From: Macquaria australasica
Lineage: Eukaryota > Chordata > Actinopteri > Centrarchiformes > Percichthyidae
DNA length: 64,000 bases
Assembly: GCA_005408345.1 (NCBI GenBank)
Contig: SEMN01000324.1
Span: 186,001 to 250,000 of the forward strand
Reading direction: 5' to 3'
Made by a program: the position numbers and the translations under genes. The notes under the pieces are model-generated. The model was not told where the DNA came from and searched no databases. It was given only the letters and a program-made list of their open reading frames with translations. This document shows positions 45,901 to 48,803 of the stretch, piece after piece; position 1 is the stretch's first letter, and each line of letters opens with the position of its first letter.

Positions 45901-47835
45901 ACAACACTAAGAGCAACATTATAATAGCAATACTAATAACAGCAACAACAGCAATAGCATCAGCGGGTGCAGAGCAGGAGCACGGGGCAGCAGGCGGCAG
46001 CAACCACAGACCCAGACTCCACAGCTCCAGAGGCAGAAACACCTGCAGAAAGCAACAGAAGGGGAGGGAGAGAGAGAGAGAGGAGAGAAAGCACACAACT
46101 ACGGGAAGAAGTTGAATTAACGGGAAGAAGTTGAATTAATTATTTTGACACAAACTAATTGTGATTTCAGCTGGATTTTAAAATGGCCAGTAGAAAAGAC
46201 TTTCTAATTATTTATTTTTTTCACGACTGAGTAATCAAATGAATTAGTATGCATGTTAGCATTTGAAAATATACTTTTCCCTCATGTATCAATGTGTACA
46301 CAGTCATCACAGTTGGAGTTTAGTGTGAAATTGGGACACAGGGTATGTACTTTCAGCTACACATACCCATGCTGAGCAGCACATTAGCACATCTCAAATT
46401 AACTTTGTAGTTCCTCTCCTTTCCTCTGTTTAAGGTCTGATCTATTGTAGTTTTATTGGCTGCAACTTTAAATTGGGTTACAGTAAAGTGTGTTTGTGTA
46501 GGGGGGCTCTGGAATGTGAGGGGGTGGTGATGGGCGACGGGTTGCCAGATTGTGTAAACTCAGCAGGGACCTCCCACCCTCAGGCTCTCGACTATCGCCT
46601 CCCATGACAAGCAAATTGGGCAAGTTGGGTGATTTGCAGTGCTTTTCTGGCATGGGGAGGTGTATATGAAGCTTTGAACAATGACACACGGGTGGGCATG
46701 CTCTAAAAGCACCCCCACTGAGCGACTAAGCCGAGCCCCAAGCTTCAGCGGAGCGTGTGGGTGAGGGCCTAATCTGGCAACCCACGAGCTGCAACCTTCC
46801 AAACCAACTTTGGAATCACAAAGATCTGCATTGTCTCAACCGAACCCACCATCTGTGTAAAATTGCAGAGACCCCCTGCATCTTATGTGAGGCGATGGTG
46901 TGCCCGTACACAAAACCTCTCTGTCTGAACACAGAACAAAAAGCACACACTGTCTCAGCTTGTAAAGAAGTGAAATATTAATGATAATGTGGGGGCTCTC
47001 ACCTTTATTTGTTGTTTTTCATGTCTTCCTGTTCGGGCCTTGTACTCTGATGGGATCCTGCATGGTCTGGTCTGGTTCAGACGAGCCAGGGTATTCTGGG
47101 CAAAGACTGTGTGGAGGTCATGCTGCGGATCTGTGATGTGGTTCGCTCCTCCTGGACCTCCATCAGACGCTGCTTCCTGTCGTGTGACCGCACCCGCACA
47201 GGAATAGTCTCCGTGCAGGACTTCAGGAAGGTGAGGTCTGCTACAACACACCACCCTGCAGACCTCCACCTGCTCTGCTGCCTCTGAGTGATGTAAAGCA
47301 CTCAAAGATAAACGGGCTCTTTATGTATTATTGATGCCACACTTGTCTCTTCTATCAAAATGTCTGAAGGAGAATGATGGAGGGTGACTGGAAATCCTTG
47401 CCGTTCAATGCAAGCTTGCAGAGCCACACACACACACACACACACACACAAACATACCTGTTCACTAGACAGCCAATCAGTAATTTTAATTGTTCATTTA
47501 AGCTGAAGGTTGAAACAGACCCGTGCTGACATGTTGGCCCAGGAGAACAGCAGCTGACACTTCTGTTTGATTGTCATTTATCTGCTGTACAGTTTACTGA
47601 GACAACGCTCCCTGAGCTAATCGATAGAAACAATTAGCAACCTGGTTAGGGATGACATCTCCTTACAGCCCACCTAATATGCACTCCAATATTTGCTGTT
47701 GTGGCCCTGCAGGTGCTGTGCCATTTCAGCGTGAATCTGTCGGAGGAGGAGTTCTTCCACCTCATCTCTTATTTTGATGCCAACATCACAGGGACAATCT
47801 GCTACAACAACTTCCTTTGGTCGTTTCTTCACTGA
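6776..47835 (+). CDS. efcab6: EFCAB6, EF-hand calcium-binding domain protein 6 (26 exons, 5'-partial)
   Basis: Seen: 26 exons with GT/AG borders join without any frame break into 4086 nt, 1361 residues plus TGA. The product is a chain of EF-hand-like pairs; each exon or exon pair has the helix-loop-helix pattern (for example FDYNREGHI, FDTDGQGRIH, FDRRGTGMV, CDRTRTGIV). Most loops lack one or more calcium ligands; only the first (D-N-E-G-I-E) looks complete. No signal peptide or membrane segment is visible. Known: mammalian EFCAB6 (also DJBP) is about 1500 residues, binds DJ-1 and the androgen receptor, and has been reported as a doublet-microtubule inner protein of cilia and sperm. Inference: about 150 N-terminal residues are encoded upstream of 6776. 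Introns hold almost all the mobile DNA, including a 13.4-kb intron with a complete transposon. The gene faces MPPED1 tail to tail. Orthology is supported by exon-by-exon similarity in order and by this neighbour. Confidence 0.92.
8003..8121 (+). CDS. efcab6: EFCAB6 exon 2
   Basis: Acceptor ttttttgtag; completes AGG and reads LWNHYSPNNKSTISYELF, then DKLGFG. This is the partner EF-hand of the preceding exon, with a degenerate loop. Donor CTAG|GTATGG, phase 1. Confidence 0.9.
8221..8354 (+). CDS. efcab6: EFCAB6 exon 3 (linker)
   Basis: Acceptor ttttatag; 134 nt ending in phase 0 at AAG|GTACAG. Encodes a basic and serine-rich linker (KVKHRKQRPESLSSS) followed by LQTLFYNK, which starts the next EF-hand helix. 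Confidence 0.85.
8765..8913 (+). CDS. efcab6: EFCAB6 exon 4
   Basis: Acceptor tacctgtcag; encodes VWRALQAFDTTRSGLVKQDV and a following helix to LTSR. EF loop D1, T3, S5, G6, V8 but Val at position 12, so poor calcium binding is expected. Donor CG|GTAGGG, phase 2. Confidence 0.9.
9081..9170 (+). CDS. efcab6: EFCAB6 exon 5
   Basis: Acceptor tatatgcag; 90 nt, phase 2 to phase 2. Encodes YGVRPTGPVRWKYFLGHFM and an acidic tail EEGDTN. It is the second half of the EF-hand pair begun in exon 4. Donor AG|GTCAGT. Confidence 0.88.
9731..9821 (+). CDS. efcab6: EFCAB6 exon 6
   Basis: Acceptor cctctcttag; encodes SFEQPARDEDNLDFQDIYPR and LKEIFHLLDT. The helix FHLLDT continues directly in exon 7 as KEAGFITRAD, giving one EF-hand split by a 6.4-kb intron. 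Donor ACG|GTAATA, phase 0. Confidence 0.88.
10382..10402 (+). repeat. TG dinucleotide microsatellite
   Basis: About ten GT units followed by an imperfect TTCGTGTGTG extension, inside an EFCAB6 intron. Confidence 0.85.
11104..11174 (+). repeat. Short direct repeat of about 22 bp
   Basis: The block TTAAATTCTGTTTGGGAACG occurs twice in direct succession (11139-11171), just after a TAGTCTAGTCTAGTAG run. Small slippage-type duplication. Confidence 0.7.
11771..13511. mobile_element. hAT-like non-autonomous element, 1.74 kb
   Basis: The first ~150 bases from 11771 (TGAGGGGCCGTTAAGGAAAT...) recur as reverse complement ending at 13511 (...GGCCCCTCA), with arms running through TCAGACTTTTGTTACACAAA. 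The flanks are TATTTATA (11763-11770) and TATTTATT (13512-13519), a 7-of-8 match that fits an 8-bp target duplication. The inner parts of the arms degenerate into a TTCACATGTGTGTGAA-type minisatellite. No transposase is seen. Eight-bp duplication and a GGGG-containing terminus suggest the hAT superfamily; this assignment is an inference. Confidence 0.65.
12079..12480 (+). repeat. LTR-like interspersed repeat, copy A
   Basis: Starts TGTCATGG and ends near GTCGTGGCA. Shares GTTTTGATTAGGTTCACCTG and much of its T-rich body with the copy at 19598-20110. It ends with an AATAAA motif and GCATTTGGGTCCTCT. It lies inside the hAT-like element. TG...CA-like ends suggest a solo LTR, but a MITE cannot be excluded. 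Confidence 0.55.
13506..13867 (+). repeat. Tandem duplication of about 180 bp
   Basis: 13506-13685 is repeated almost base for base at 13686-13867; the second copy differs mainly by two extra bases near its start (CATATATTTA against CATATTTA). The unit begins with CCCTCA, the last bases of the adjacent hAT-like element, so the duplication breakpoint lies inside the transposon end. Confidence 0.9.
15552..15886. mobile_element. Foldback MITE, 335 bp
   Basis: Terminal inverted repeat: 15552-15572 reads AAGGCCTCGGTATGCTTCAA and 15866-15886 is its reverse complement with one mismatch. No coding capacity. Superfamily not assigned. Confidence 0.75.
16218..16496 (+). CDS. efcab6: EFCAB6 exon 7
   Basis: Acceptor cttttcttttcag; 93 codons, phase 0 at both ends. 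Encodes KEAGFITRADLRHLLERPGG, then ITELLNALDPEHTGVIQLAS and a Ser/Thr/Glu-rich linker ending ETEDTA. Two EF-hand units with loops lacking the position-12 Glu. Largest exon of the gene. Confidence 0.92.
16596..16676 (+). CDS. efcab6: EFCAB6 exon 8 (short linker)
   Basis: Acceptor tttttccacag and donor ACA|GTGAGT. 27 codons, symmetrical phase 0, so it could be skipped without a frame change. Encodes EDQKTPDERQTTQCADKVPV, an interdomain linker. Confidence 0.75.
16838..16998 (+). CDS. efcab6: EFCAB6 exon 9
   Basis: Acceptor tatatattaag with a TG-rich rather than pyrimidine-rich tract. Encodes LDKLCEQLSSVLAALKLCDP and QHIGYVTQEDLKKTL, an EF-hand with loop D1...G6...D12. Donor AA|GTGAGA, phase 2. 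Confidence 0.9.
17245..17720. mobile_element. Diverged MITE related to the one at 40764-41452
   Basis: Contains GGGGATAGTTTGATGATTTC, the GAGCTGGAGCCAGGAGGCAA block, TTAGCCTAGCTTAGCTT and CTAAAGCTCACTAATTAA. This is a fish repeat whose internal half is itself nearly palindromic (TTATGCTAAGCTAAGCATA). Non-coding, within the intron between exons 9 and 10. Confidence 0.65.
18126..18266 (+). CDS. efcab6: EFCAB6 exon 10
   Basis: Acceptor tgtttccag; encodes LCETSSSRPGSPSQLVYYTG and FLRKLGVPLTEETY. Second half of the EF-hand pair begun in exon 9; its loop is replaced by a Ser/Pro stretch. Donor AG|GTGAGC, phase 2. Confidence 0.88.
19192..19405 (+). CDS. efcab6: EFCAB6 exon 11
   Basis: Acceptor tgccctacag; begins with a Ser/Pro/Gln-rich linker and continues ILDDVFQRMRSRLEKRHSSL to DGTLSETDVWK, an EF-like unit with loop ligands mostly lost. 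Donor AAG|GTGAGT, phase 0. Confidence 0.9.
19598..20110 (+). repeat. LTR-like interspersed repeat, copy B
   Basis: Begins TGTCACGCC and shares GGTTTTGATTAGGTTCACCT with copy A at 12079. Ends approximately at CTTGGGTCTCAGTCTGGGG. The right border is approximate. Non-coding, in the intron between exons 11 and 12. Confidence 0.5.
21040..21154 (+). CDS. efcab6: EFCAB6 exon 12
   Basis: Strong acceptor cttctgcccccag; encodes ILKDNRVILDKKTLNKFTEL and LGFRDGWIECSVFLAKYE. Donor GAGG|GTGAGT, phase 1. Partner half of the EF-like unit in exon 11. Confidence 0.92.
21938..22059 (+). CDS. efcab6: EFCAB6 exon 13
   Basis: Acceptor tgtttctgtag; encodes ATAKDGQQGSEGHGNQVDPL, then CAEQCLAAMKTRIKIIHG. A linker plus the entering helix of the next EF-hand. 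Donor GGG|GTGAGG, phase 0. Confidence 0.88.
22262..22345 (-). repeat. Fragment of a teleost interspersed repeat
   Basis: Contains GGGCAATGACACGCAGCATC and CCCCTAGGCCACCAGGGTGC, wording I recognise from a dispersed fish repeat. The fragment at 59765-59815 is a related piece in the opposite orientation. Family name not assigned. Confidence 0.45.
23416..23645 (+). CDS. efcab6: EFCAB6 exon 14
   Basis: Acceptor ctttccattag; encodes DILTAFCLMDRERKGVVGCH, then DFKRLYNSLGFFCRKGEYQR and LNYAEFVDVVENN. EF loop D1, E3, G6, V8, D12. The donor is taken at GTGT|GTGAGT (phase 2) because it alone joins exon 15 in frame. Confidence 0.92.
23741..23804 (+). CDS. efcab6: EFCAB6 exon 15
   Basis: Acceptor tcttctgacag; 64 nt encoding QEQLHELLACEARYKWADMS and K. 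Entering helix of the EF-hand completed by exon 16. Donor AAG|GTGAGC. Confidence 0.9.
23887..24005 (+). CDS. efcab6: EFCAB6 exon 16
   Basis: Acceptor tttcccatcag; encodes ALCQFDTDGQGRIHKKSLRD and onward to FDQLWLR. Loop DTDGQGRIHKKS keeps D1, D3, G6 and I8 but has Ser at position 12. Donor AG|GTAAGG, phase 2. Confidence 0.93.
24090..24260 (+). CDS. efcab6: EFCAB6 exon 17
   Basis: Acceptor ctttggacag; encodes YDPEWQGCVAVCDFLEKLGF, then a linker HEEELKPLSQKLNQTVAQQD. Donor GA|GTAAGT is close to consensus. It has to be spliced across the 13.4-kb intron that carries the transposon. Confidence 0.92.
24294..24515 (-). mobile_element. Rex3/RTE LINE 3' fragment
   Basis: On the minus strand the segment reads AGTCAGTTGAGG, then a GC-rich stretch, then GAACCCGGAGAAGCGGCAGA and ends in a GGATGGAT tail. 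These are familiar features of the 3' end of fish Rex3 (RTE clade). Strongly 5'-truncated, 33 bp past the exon 17 donor. Confidence 0.75.
24865..24911 (+). repeat. Left terminal inverted repeat of the transposon
   Basis: Pairs with 35307-35354. Begins TACGGAAGCC and ends in TTAATGCCG; one T-run length difference between the arms. Confidence 0.9.
24911..25055 (+). repeat. Left subterminal palindrome array
   Basis: Contains repeated GTTATCTCGAGATAAC (24911-24926, 24941-24956 and again near 25017), alternating with GGGCTTTGTTATCTCGTGAT and GAGTTAATTATCCC spacers. About two units of a ~53-bp composite repeat. Variants CTCGTGAT break perfect symmetry in places. Confidence 0.9.
25162..26013 (+). 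pseudogene. IS3-like DDE transposase (integrase core), inactivated
   Basis: Would catalyse movement of the 10.5-kb element. From ATG 25162 the frame has an N-terminal helix-turn-helix (about residues 14-35), an IS3-type HTH segment (about 78-110, GRLHGYRMMYERCRLAGLRV) and an integrase core (about 131-245). Acidic residues: D139 in WHVDSYDKL, E198 in ILRSEFGTEN where the family has Asp, and E238 in NQRIESWWG. A TAG at codon 252 (25915-25917) interrupts the frame. The same frame then continues with DVFQEFQATGDFSGDF and LIQFCFLKIIQ to a consensus donor CAA|GTAAGT at 26013. The expected next exon was not found before the LINE. Because the homologous frame continues past the TAG and the second acid is Glu, I call it a pseudogene. 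Family assignment rests on motif recognition only. Confidence 0.85.
26014..27064. other. Transposon interior without a recognised exon
   Basis: Lies between the transposase donor and the LINE. AT-rich with a TTATTATTATTGTTATTG-type run near 26280. I looked for the missing C-terminal transposase exon and saw none. Confidence 0.5.
27065..29590 (+). mobile_element. L2/CR1-like LINE, 5'-truncated, nested in the transposon
   Basis: Begins inside the end of ORF2's upstream region (LRPVYRPLVRRLPAVPRTVK), runs through a reverse transcriptase and ends with AATTTCCCCGCTGTGGGACA, AATAAAGG and a TTATC tail (29562-29583). The insertion splits the larger element and is therefore younger than it. A clear target duplication was not seen. 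The left border is approximate. Confidence 0.85.
27073..29234 (+). pseudogene. LINE ORF2 with reverse transcriptase, two frameshifts
   Basis: Coding similarity moves through three frames: 27073-27360 (frame 1), about 27360-27750 (frame 2, ELRRRIREGKNSYRRKLESQ) and about 27840-29234 (frame 3). The last part is a long RT domain: PDGISSRLLK, catalytic D157 in MFFDFSSAFN, GAPQGTVLAPFLFTFY, and FSDD at residues 244-247 of that frame. The end YLGVHLNSKLDW and the C-terminal SFLSAAVRLYNQ are typical of fish L2/Maui-type elements. The two frameshifts make it non-functional. The RT block itself has no stop. Confidence 0.88.
31427..31924 (-). CDS. HECT gene exon 2, N-terminal frame
   Basis: 166 codons with stop, continuous from the acceptor at 31925. 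Encodes the rest of the SAM-like region, KNKLINRLRQKMKLPSSTSA and the GGGTREIIVREDD block that precedes HECT in this family. Ends at the frameshift. Confidence 0.75.
   Translation of the reverse strand, partial: VDQDVVKLLGEEELSIYIPRYGDRVFAKNWRDLSSNEMEDTEQRKNKLINRLRQKMKLPSSTSATATSNSHSTLGLRNKNAEKTTRKIELGWMNYQDCMYKQVRRPTGGGTREIIVREDDMISSILEKGKNLFFPHGRSKKGKLEDFEFMLCLMGSEEPLETNDP
32898..33135. repeat. Foldback repeat of TAGCTGGTTTAAG type
   Basis: Contains TTAGCTGGTTTAAGCAGGTT and, 160 bp on, TTAGCTGGTTTAAGGTGGAC and ACCAGCTGGTCCACCAG. Partly symmetrical AGCTGG/CCAGCT motifs; resembles a common fish MITE. It lies in the intron of the HECT gene. Confidence 0.55.
33473..33547 (-). CDS. HECT gene exon 1
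   Basis: 25 codons from ATG (33547-33545) to a donor at 33472. Joins exon 2 in phase 0 across a 1.55-kb intron. It was identified from its in-frame match to the SAM-like continuation. Confidence 0.75.
34740..34770 (+). repeat. TG microsatellite followed by a G run
   Basis: Nine TG units run into twelve or more G. Simple repeat inside the transposon, between the HECT gene and the right arm. Confidence 0.85.
35131..35309 (-). repeat. Right subterminal palindrome array
   Basis: About three units of the ~53-bp composite repeat found twice in the left arm: ATAACAAAGCCCGTTATCTC blocks separated by GATAACGAGTTAATTAT. Individual units carry variants (TTTCGAGA, CTCAAGA, CACGAGA). Confidence 0.9.
35307..35354 (-). 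repeat. Right terminal inverted repeat of the transposon
   Basis: Reverse complement of 24865-24911 with one extra A in the A run; ends CGGCTTCCGTA before TAAATC. Confidence 0.9.
35894..36313. mobile_element. MITE-like element
   Basis: Begins TTTAAAGAGCAACTCCACC and ends near GCAGCAACTCTTTAAC, giving imperfect terminal inverted repeats. Internal GGAGGCGTGGCCTCGTGGCT. Non-coding. Confidence 0.5.
36357..37152. mobile_element. MITE copy 1, ~0.8 kb, with TTAAAGCTGGG(G/A)TAGGCAG ends
   Basis: Left end TTAAAGCTGGGGTAGGCAG, right end CTGCCTATCCCAGCTTTAA: a 19-bp inverted repeat with one mismatch. A second copy in the same orientation lies at 38348-39643. Short open frames inside do not match a transposase. 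Confidence 0.8.
37166..37566 (-). mobile_element. Internally deleted Tc1/mariner-type element
   Basis: TA-flanked inverted ends: CACCAATCAGCCATAACATT at the left and the complement of CATAATGTTATGGCTGATGTG at the right. On the minus strand 37436-37200 encodes the C-terminal third of a Tc1-like transposase: WPPNSPDLNPIEHLWDVLDK, including the last acidic residue of the catalytic triad in NPIE. The N-terminal part is deleted. Confidence 0.85.
37668..37823 (+). CDS. efcab6: EFCAB6 exon 18
   Basis: Acceptor tgtccacag; completes GAG and reads QTVQENYEGLSNCLTHLETR, then RDGTVTVEELLSLL. Loop ETRRDGTVTVEE keeps D5, G6, V8 and E12 but not D1. Donor AG|GTCAAC, phase 2. First exon after the transposon. 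Confidence 0.93.
38551..39122. mobile_element. Repeat nested within MITE copy 2
   Basis: Starts near CCAGACTTTGAAGCCAATTT and contains AGGTCCGTCACGTGATGC and GGAGGCGGGGTTAAAGGAA. I recognise it as a dispersed fish repeat. Absent from MITE copy 1, so it is a later insertion. Borders approximate. Confidence 0.6.
39338..39359 (+). repeat. TG dinucleotide microsatellite
   Basis: Ten to eleven TG units inside MITE copy 2. Confidence 0.85.
39740..40165. repeat. Dispersed fish repeat with GTTAGCATGCTAAC palindromes
   Basis: Contains TTAGCATGCTAACATGCTCA, AACATTTGCTAGTTAGCACT, AGTATTAGTTTTGCAGGTAT and the block CTCAGAACCAAAAAATGTCA. Related fragments occur inverted at 41165-41340 and diverged near 57895-58190. 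Non-coding. Confidence 0.7.
40247..40457 (+). CDS. efcab6: EFCAB6 exon 19
   Basis: Strong acceptor ctttctctttag; encodes LKVSMDDNCKRLAYMDFLSA, then a Pro-rich linker (CEPPPVSPDAV) and ALARIRELATASASHLYK. Donor AAG|GTGAAG, phase 0. Confidence 0.92.
40547..40741 (+). CDS. efcab6: EFCAB6 exon 20
   Basis: Acceptor ctgtcctccag; 65 codons, phase 0 to phase 0. Encodes AFLAFDRRGTGMVKALEFRQ and a paired unit LELDCENCTVNWKDFLNKF. Loop D1, G6, V8, E12 present. The exon 19-20 join forms one EF-hand pair. Confidence 0.94.
40764..41452. mobile_element. MITE with AGGAATAGTTCAACATTTTG ends
   Basis: Left end AAAGGAATAGTTCAACATTT, right end AAATGTTGAACCATTCTTTT: imperfect inverted repeats of about 28 bp. The body contains TTAGCCTAGCTTAGCATAAA. 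A piece of the GTTAGCATGCTAAC repeat (about 41165-41340) is embedded. Same family as 17245-17720. Confidence 0.75.
41527..41769 (+). CDS. efcab6: EFCAB6 exon 21
   Basis: Acceptor aatgctgtag; 81 codons, phase 0 to 0. Encodes a basic linker (WTWEKGTKTRSS) and HLYEITKEVMDLDPSNSTTV, then SKEQFRKLCDHHCLRLTNDQ. Loop DPSNSTTVSKEQ lacks the central Gly. Donor CAG|GTAAAG. Confidence 0.93.
42149..42367 (+). CDS. efcab6: EFCAB6 exon 22
   Basis: Acceptor cgcttctcag; encodes FECVWSQMPVNEQKKLQYRE and FLWRFGALGR, closing the EF pair of exon 21. A low-complexity Ser/Pro/Thr linker to ILQCTK follows. 73 codons, symmetrical phase 0. Donor AAG|GTACAG. Confidence 0.9.
43403..43475 (+). repeat. Interspersed fish repeat, short copy
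   Basis: AATTCAGTTTTATTTATATA, GCGCCATATCATAACAAAG and TTATCTCAGGGCACTTTT match the start of the repeats at 45553 and, inverted, at 61130-61355. It ends about 50 bp upstream of exon 23. Confidence 0.8.
43525..43708 (+). CDS. efcab6: EFCAB6 exon 23
   Basis: Acceptor cattcctctcccag. Encodes SVPQCTSRRPASVGRPGTGS, then VERRLRGAVQRCWKEIQRSC and EGHISTTSFL. The acceptor was chosen because it joins exon 22 in frame. Donor CTGG|GTTAGC is weak but phase 1 fits exon 24. Confidence 0.87.
43790..43977 (+). CDS. efcab6: EFCAB6 exon 24
   Basis: Acceptor tgtgttacag; encodes ILQSLSIGLTREQFEYLAVK, FDFMNNGCVSYHNFLRHFLL and a basic tail ending PLPITP. Loop DFMNNGCVSYHN lacks E12. Donor CCG|GTAAAA, phase 0. 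Confidence 0.92.
43978..47080 (+). other. efcab6: 3.1-kb EFCAB6 intron
   Basis: Intron between exons 24 and 25. It contains the longer fish repeat at 45553-45800, an AAC/TAA-rich stretch near 45890-45970 and an 18-bp duplication (ACGGGAAGAAGTTGAATTA, 46099-46137). No other features. Confidence 0.8.
45553..45800 (+). repeat. Interspersed fish repeat, long copy
   Basis: Runs from TTCAATTCAATTCAGTTTTA through TATCTCAGGGCACTTTTT, GTCTAGACCGACTCTTTATA, GAGCAAGCACTATGCGACAG and AAACCTCGAGCAGAACCAGG. Inverted counterpart at 61125-61355. Family not assigned. Confidence 0.8.
47081..47230 (+). CDS. efcab6: EFCAB6 exon 25
   Basis: Acceptor tctggttcag; 50 codons. Encodes TSQGILGKDCVEVMLRICDV, then VRSSWTSIRRCFLSCDRTRT and GIVSVQDFRK. 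Loop D1...G6, V8, D12. Donor AAG|GTGAGG, phase 0. Confidence 0.93.
47428..47450 (+). repeat. CA dinucleotide microsatellite
   Basis: About eleven CA units in the intron between exons 25 and 26. Confidence 0.85.
47713..47835 (+). CDS. efcab6: EFCAB6 last exon with stop codon
   Basis: Acceptor tggccctgcag; encodes VLCHFSVNLSEEEFFHLISY, then FDANITGTICYNNFLWSFLH and TGA. It ends right after the last EF-hand helix, as in the mammalian protein. Confidence 0.95.
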   Translation: MLCHFSVNLSEEEFFHLISYFDANITGTICYNNFLWSFLH

Positions 47836-48087
47836 CCTTCATTCTGCTTTCTACAGCTGCTTCAGCAGGCATGGCTGAGTTACCAACTGAGCAAAATGGG
47901 CAACTGCCCCAAGGCCCCACGCACTCGACTTCACTGACTTCATACACCTGTAACAAACCTAAGCCTTTTTTCAACCACGATTCCCTGACCTTAACCATAG
48001 TTAGCTGCAATGTGCAGATATTGTAGAAAGCAAGAATTTTAAGACGTTTGGCATTGGACATAAAAAAAAACATTGTCATTGATTCAA

Positions 48088-48290
48088 AGACATGCAGGTT
48101 AGGTTAACTGATGAGTCTAAATTGCCCGTAGGTGTGAGTGTGAATGTTTGTCTCTCTATTTGTCAGCCTTGTGATTGACTGGCAACCAGTCCAGGGTGTA
48201 CCCCGTCTCTCATCCAATGTCAGCTGGGATCGGCTCCAGCCCCCCCGCAACCCTTAAGGATAAGCGGTATAGATAATGGATGGACAAACT
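48088..48290 (+). repeat. Dispersed repeat with RTE-like tail in the EFCAB6 3' region
   Basis: Contains TTGTGATTGACTGGCAACCA, GTCCAGGGTGTACCCCGTCT, CCAATGTCAGCTGGGATCGG and ends AGGATAAGCGGTATAGATAA then TGGATGG. A common teleost repeat. The GGATGG tail suggests a LINE of RTE type or a SINE using it. Confidence 0.7.
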
Positions 48291-48797
48291 CTGACTGGCT
48301 CATGGATATAGTGTGTTGATGTAGTAAGAAGCTGATTGAGAAACTAAGTTTGAAGTTCCTTTAAGGAGGGACACCTGACCTAACCTGAATCTGAGATGTG
48401 ATCAGTGATCTGCAGGTCTGGAATCAGGTTAGCAACAGAGCACACTTCAGAGGACACCCAGCAGTGAGTGTGGGTGGAAACTTTAAACTACAGAGGACAG
48501 TGAAACACAGCCCTGTGTTACGTTACTCTTTATGGCCAGCTTGTAGAGAGGCCCAGTGTCAAGGACTACTTTCTATACCCTTAATGCATCAGTTAATATT
48601 ATGCTTACATGATGCATATTCTTTAACAATACATTTGTGTGCAAAATGATCACAAACTAATATGCTAAGTGGGTTGGGGAATAGGGGCCCATAGCTCATT
48701 CTTGCCCCTGGGCCCCTTGGTGGGTTAATCTGGCCCTGGCAGCTTTAGAATTTCAAATGTGACATTCCACTGATATGACAAATATTCATTGTGAAAA

Positions 48798-48803
48798 AAT
48801 AAA
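48798..48803 (+). promoter_or_regulatory. Possible EFCAB6 polyadenylation signal
   Basis: AATAAA 963 bp after the stop codon, the first perfect hexamer noticed on this strand downstream. Implied 3' UTR would include the repeat at 48088-48290. No direct support. Confidence 0.3.

Noticed and set aside
45762..46115. Frames of 117 and 108 codons on both strands
   Set aside because: Composed of repeat tail and low-complexity AAC/GAG runs.
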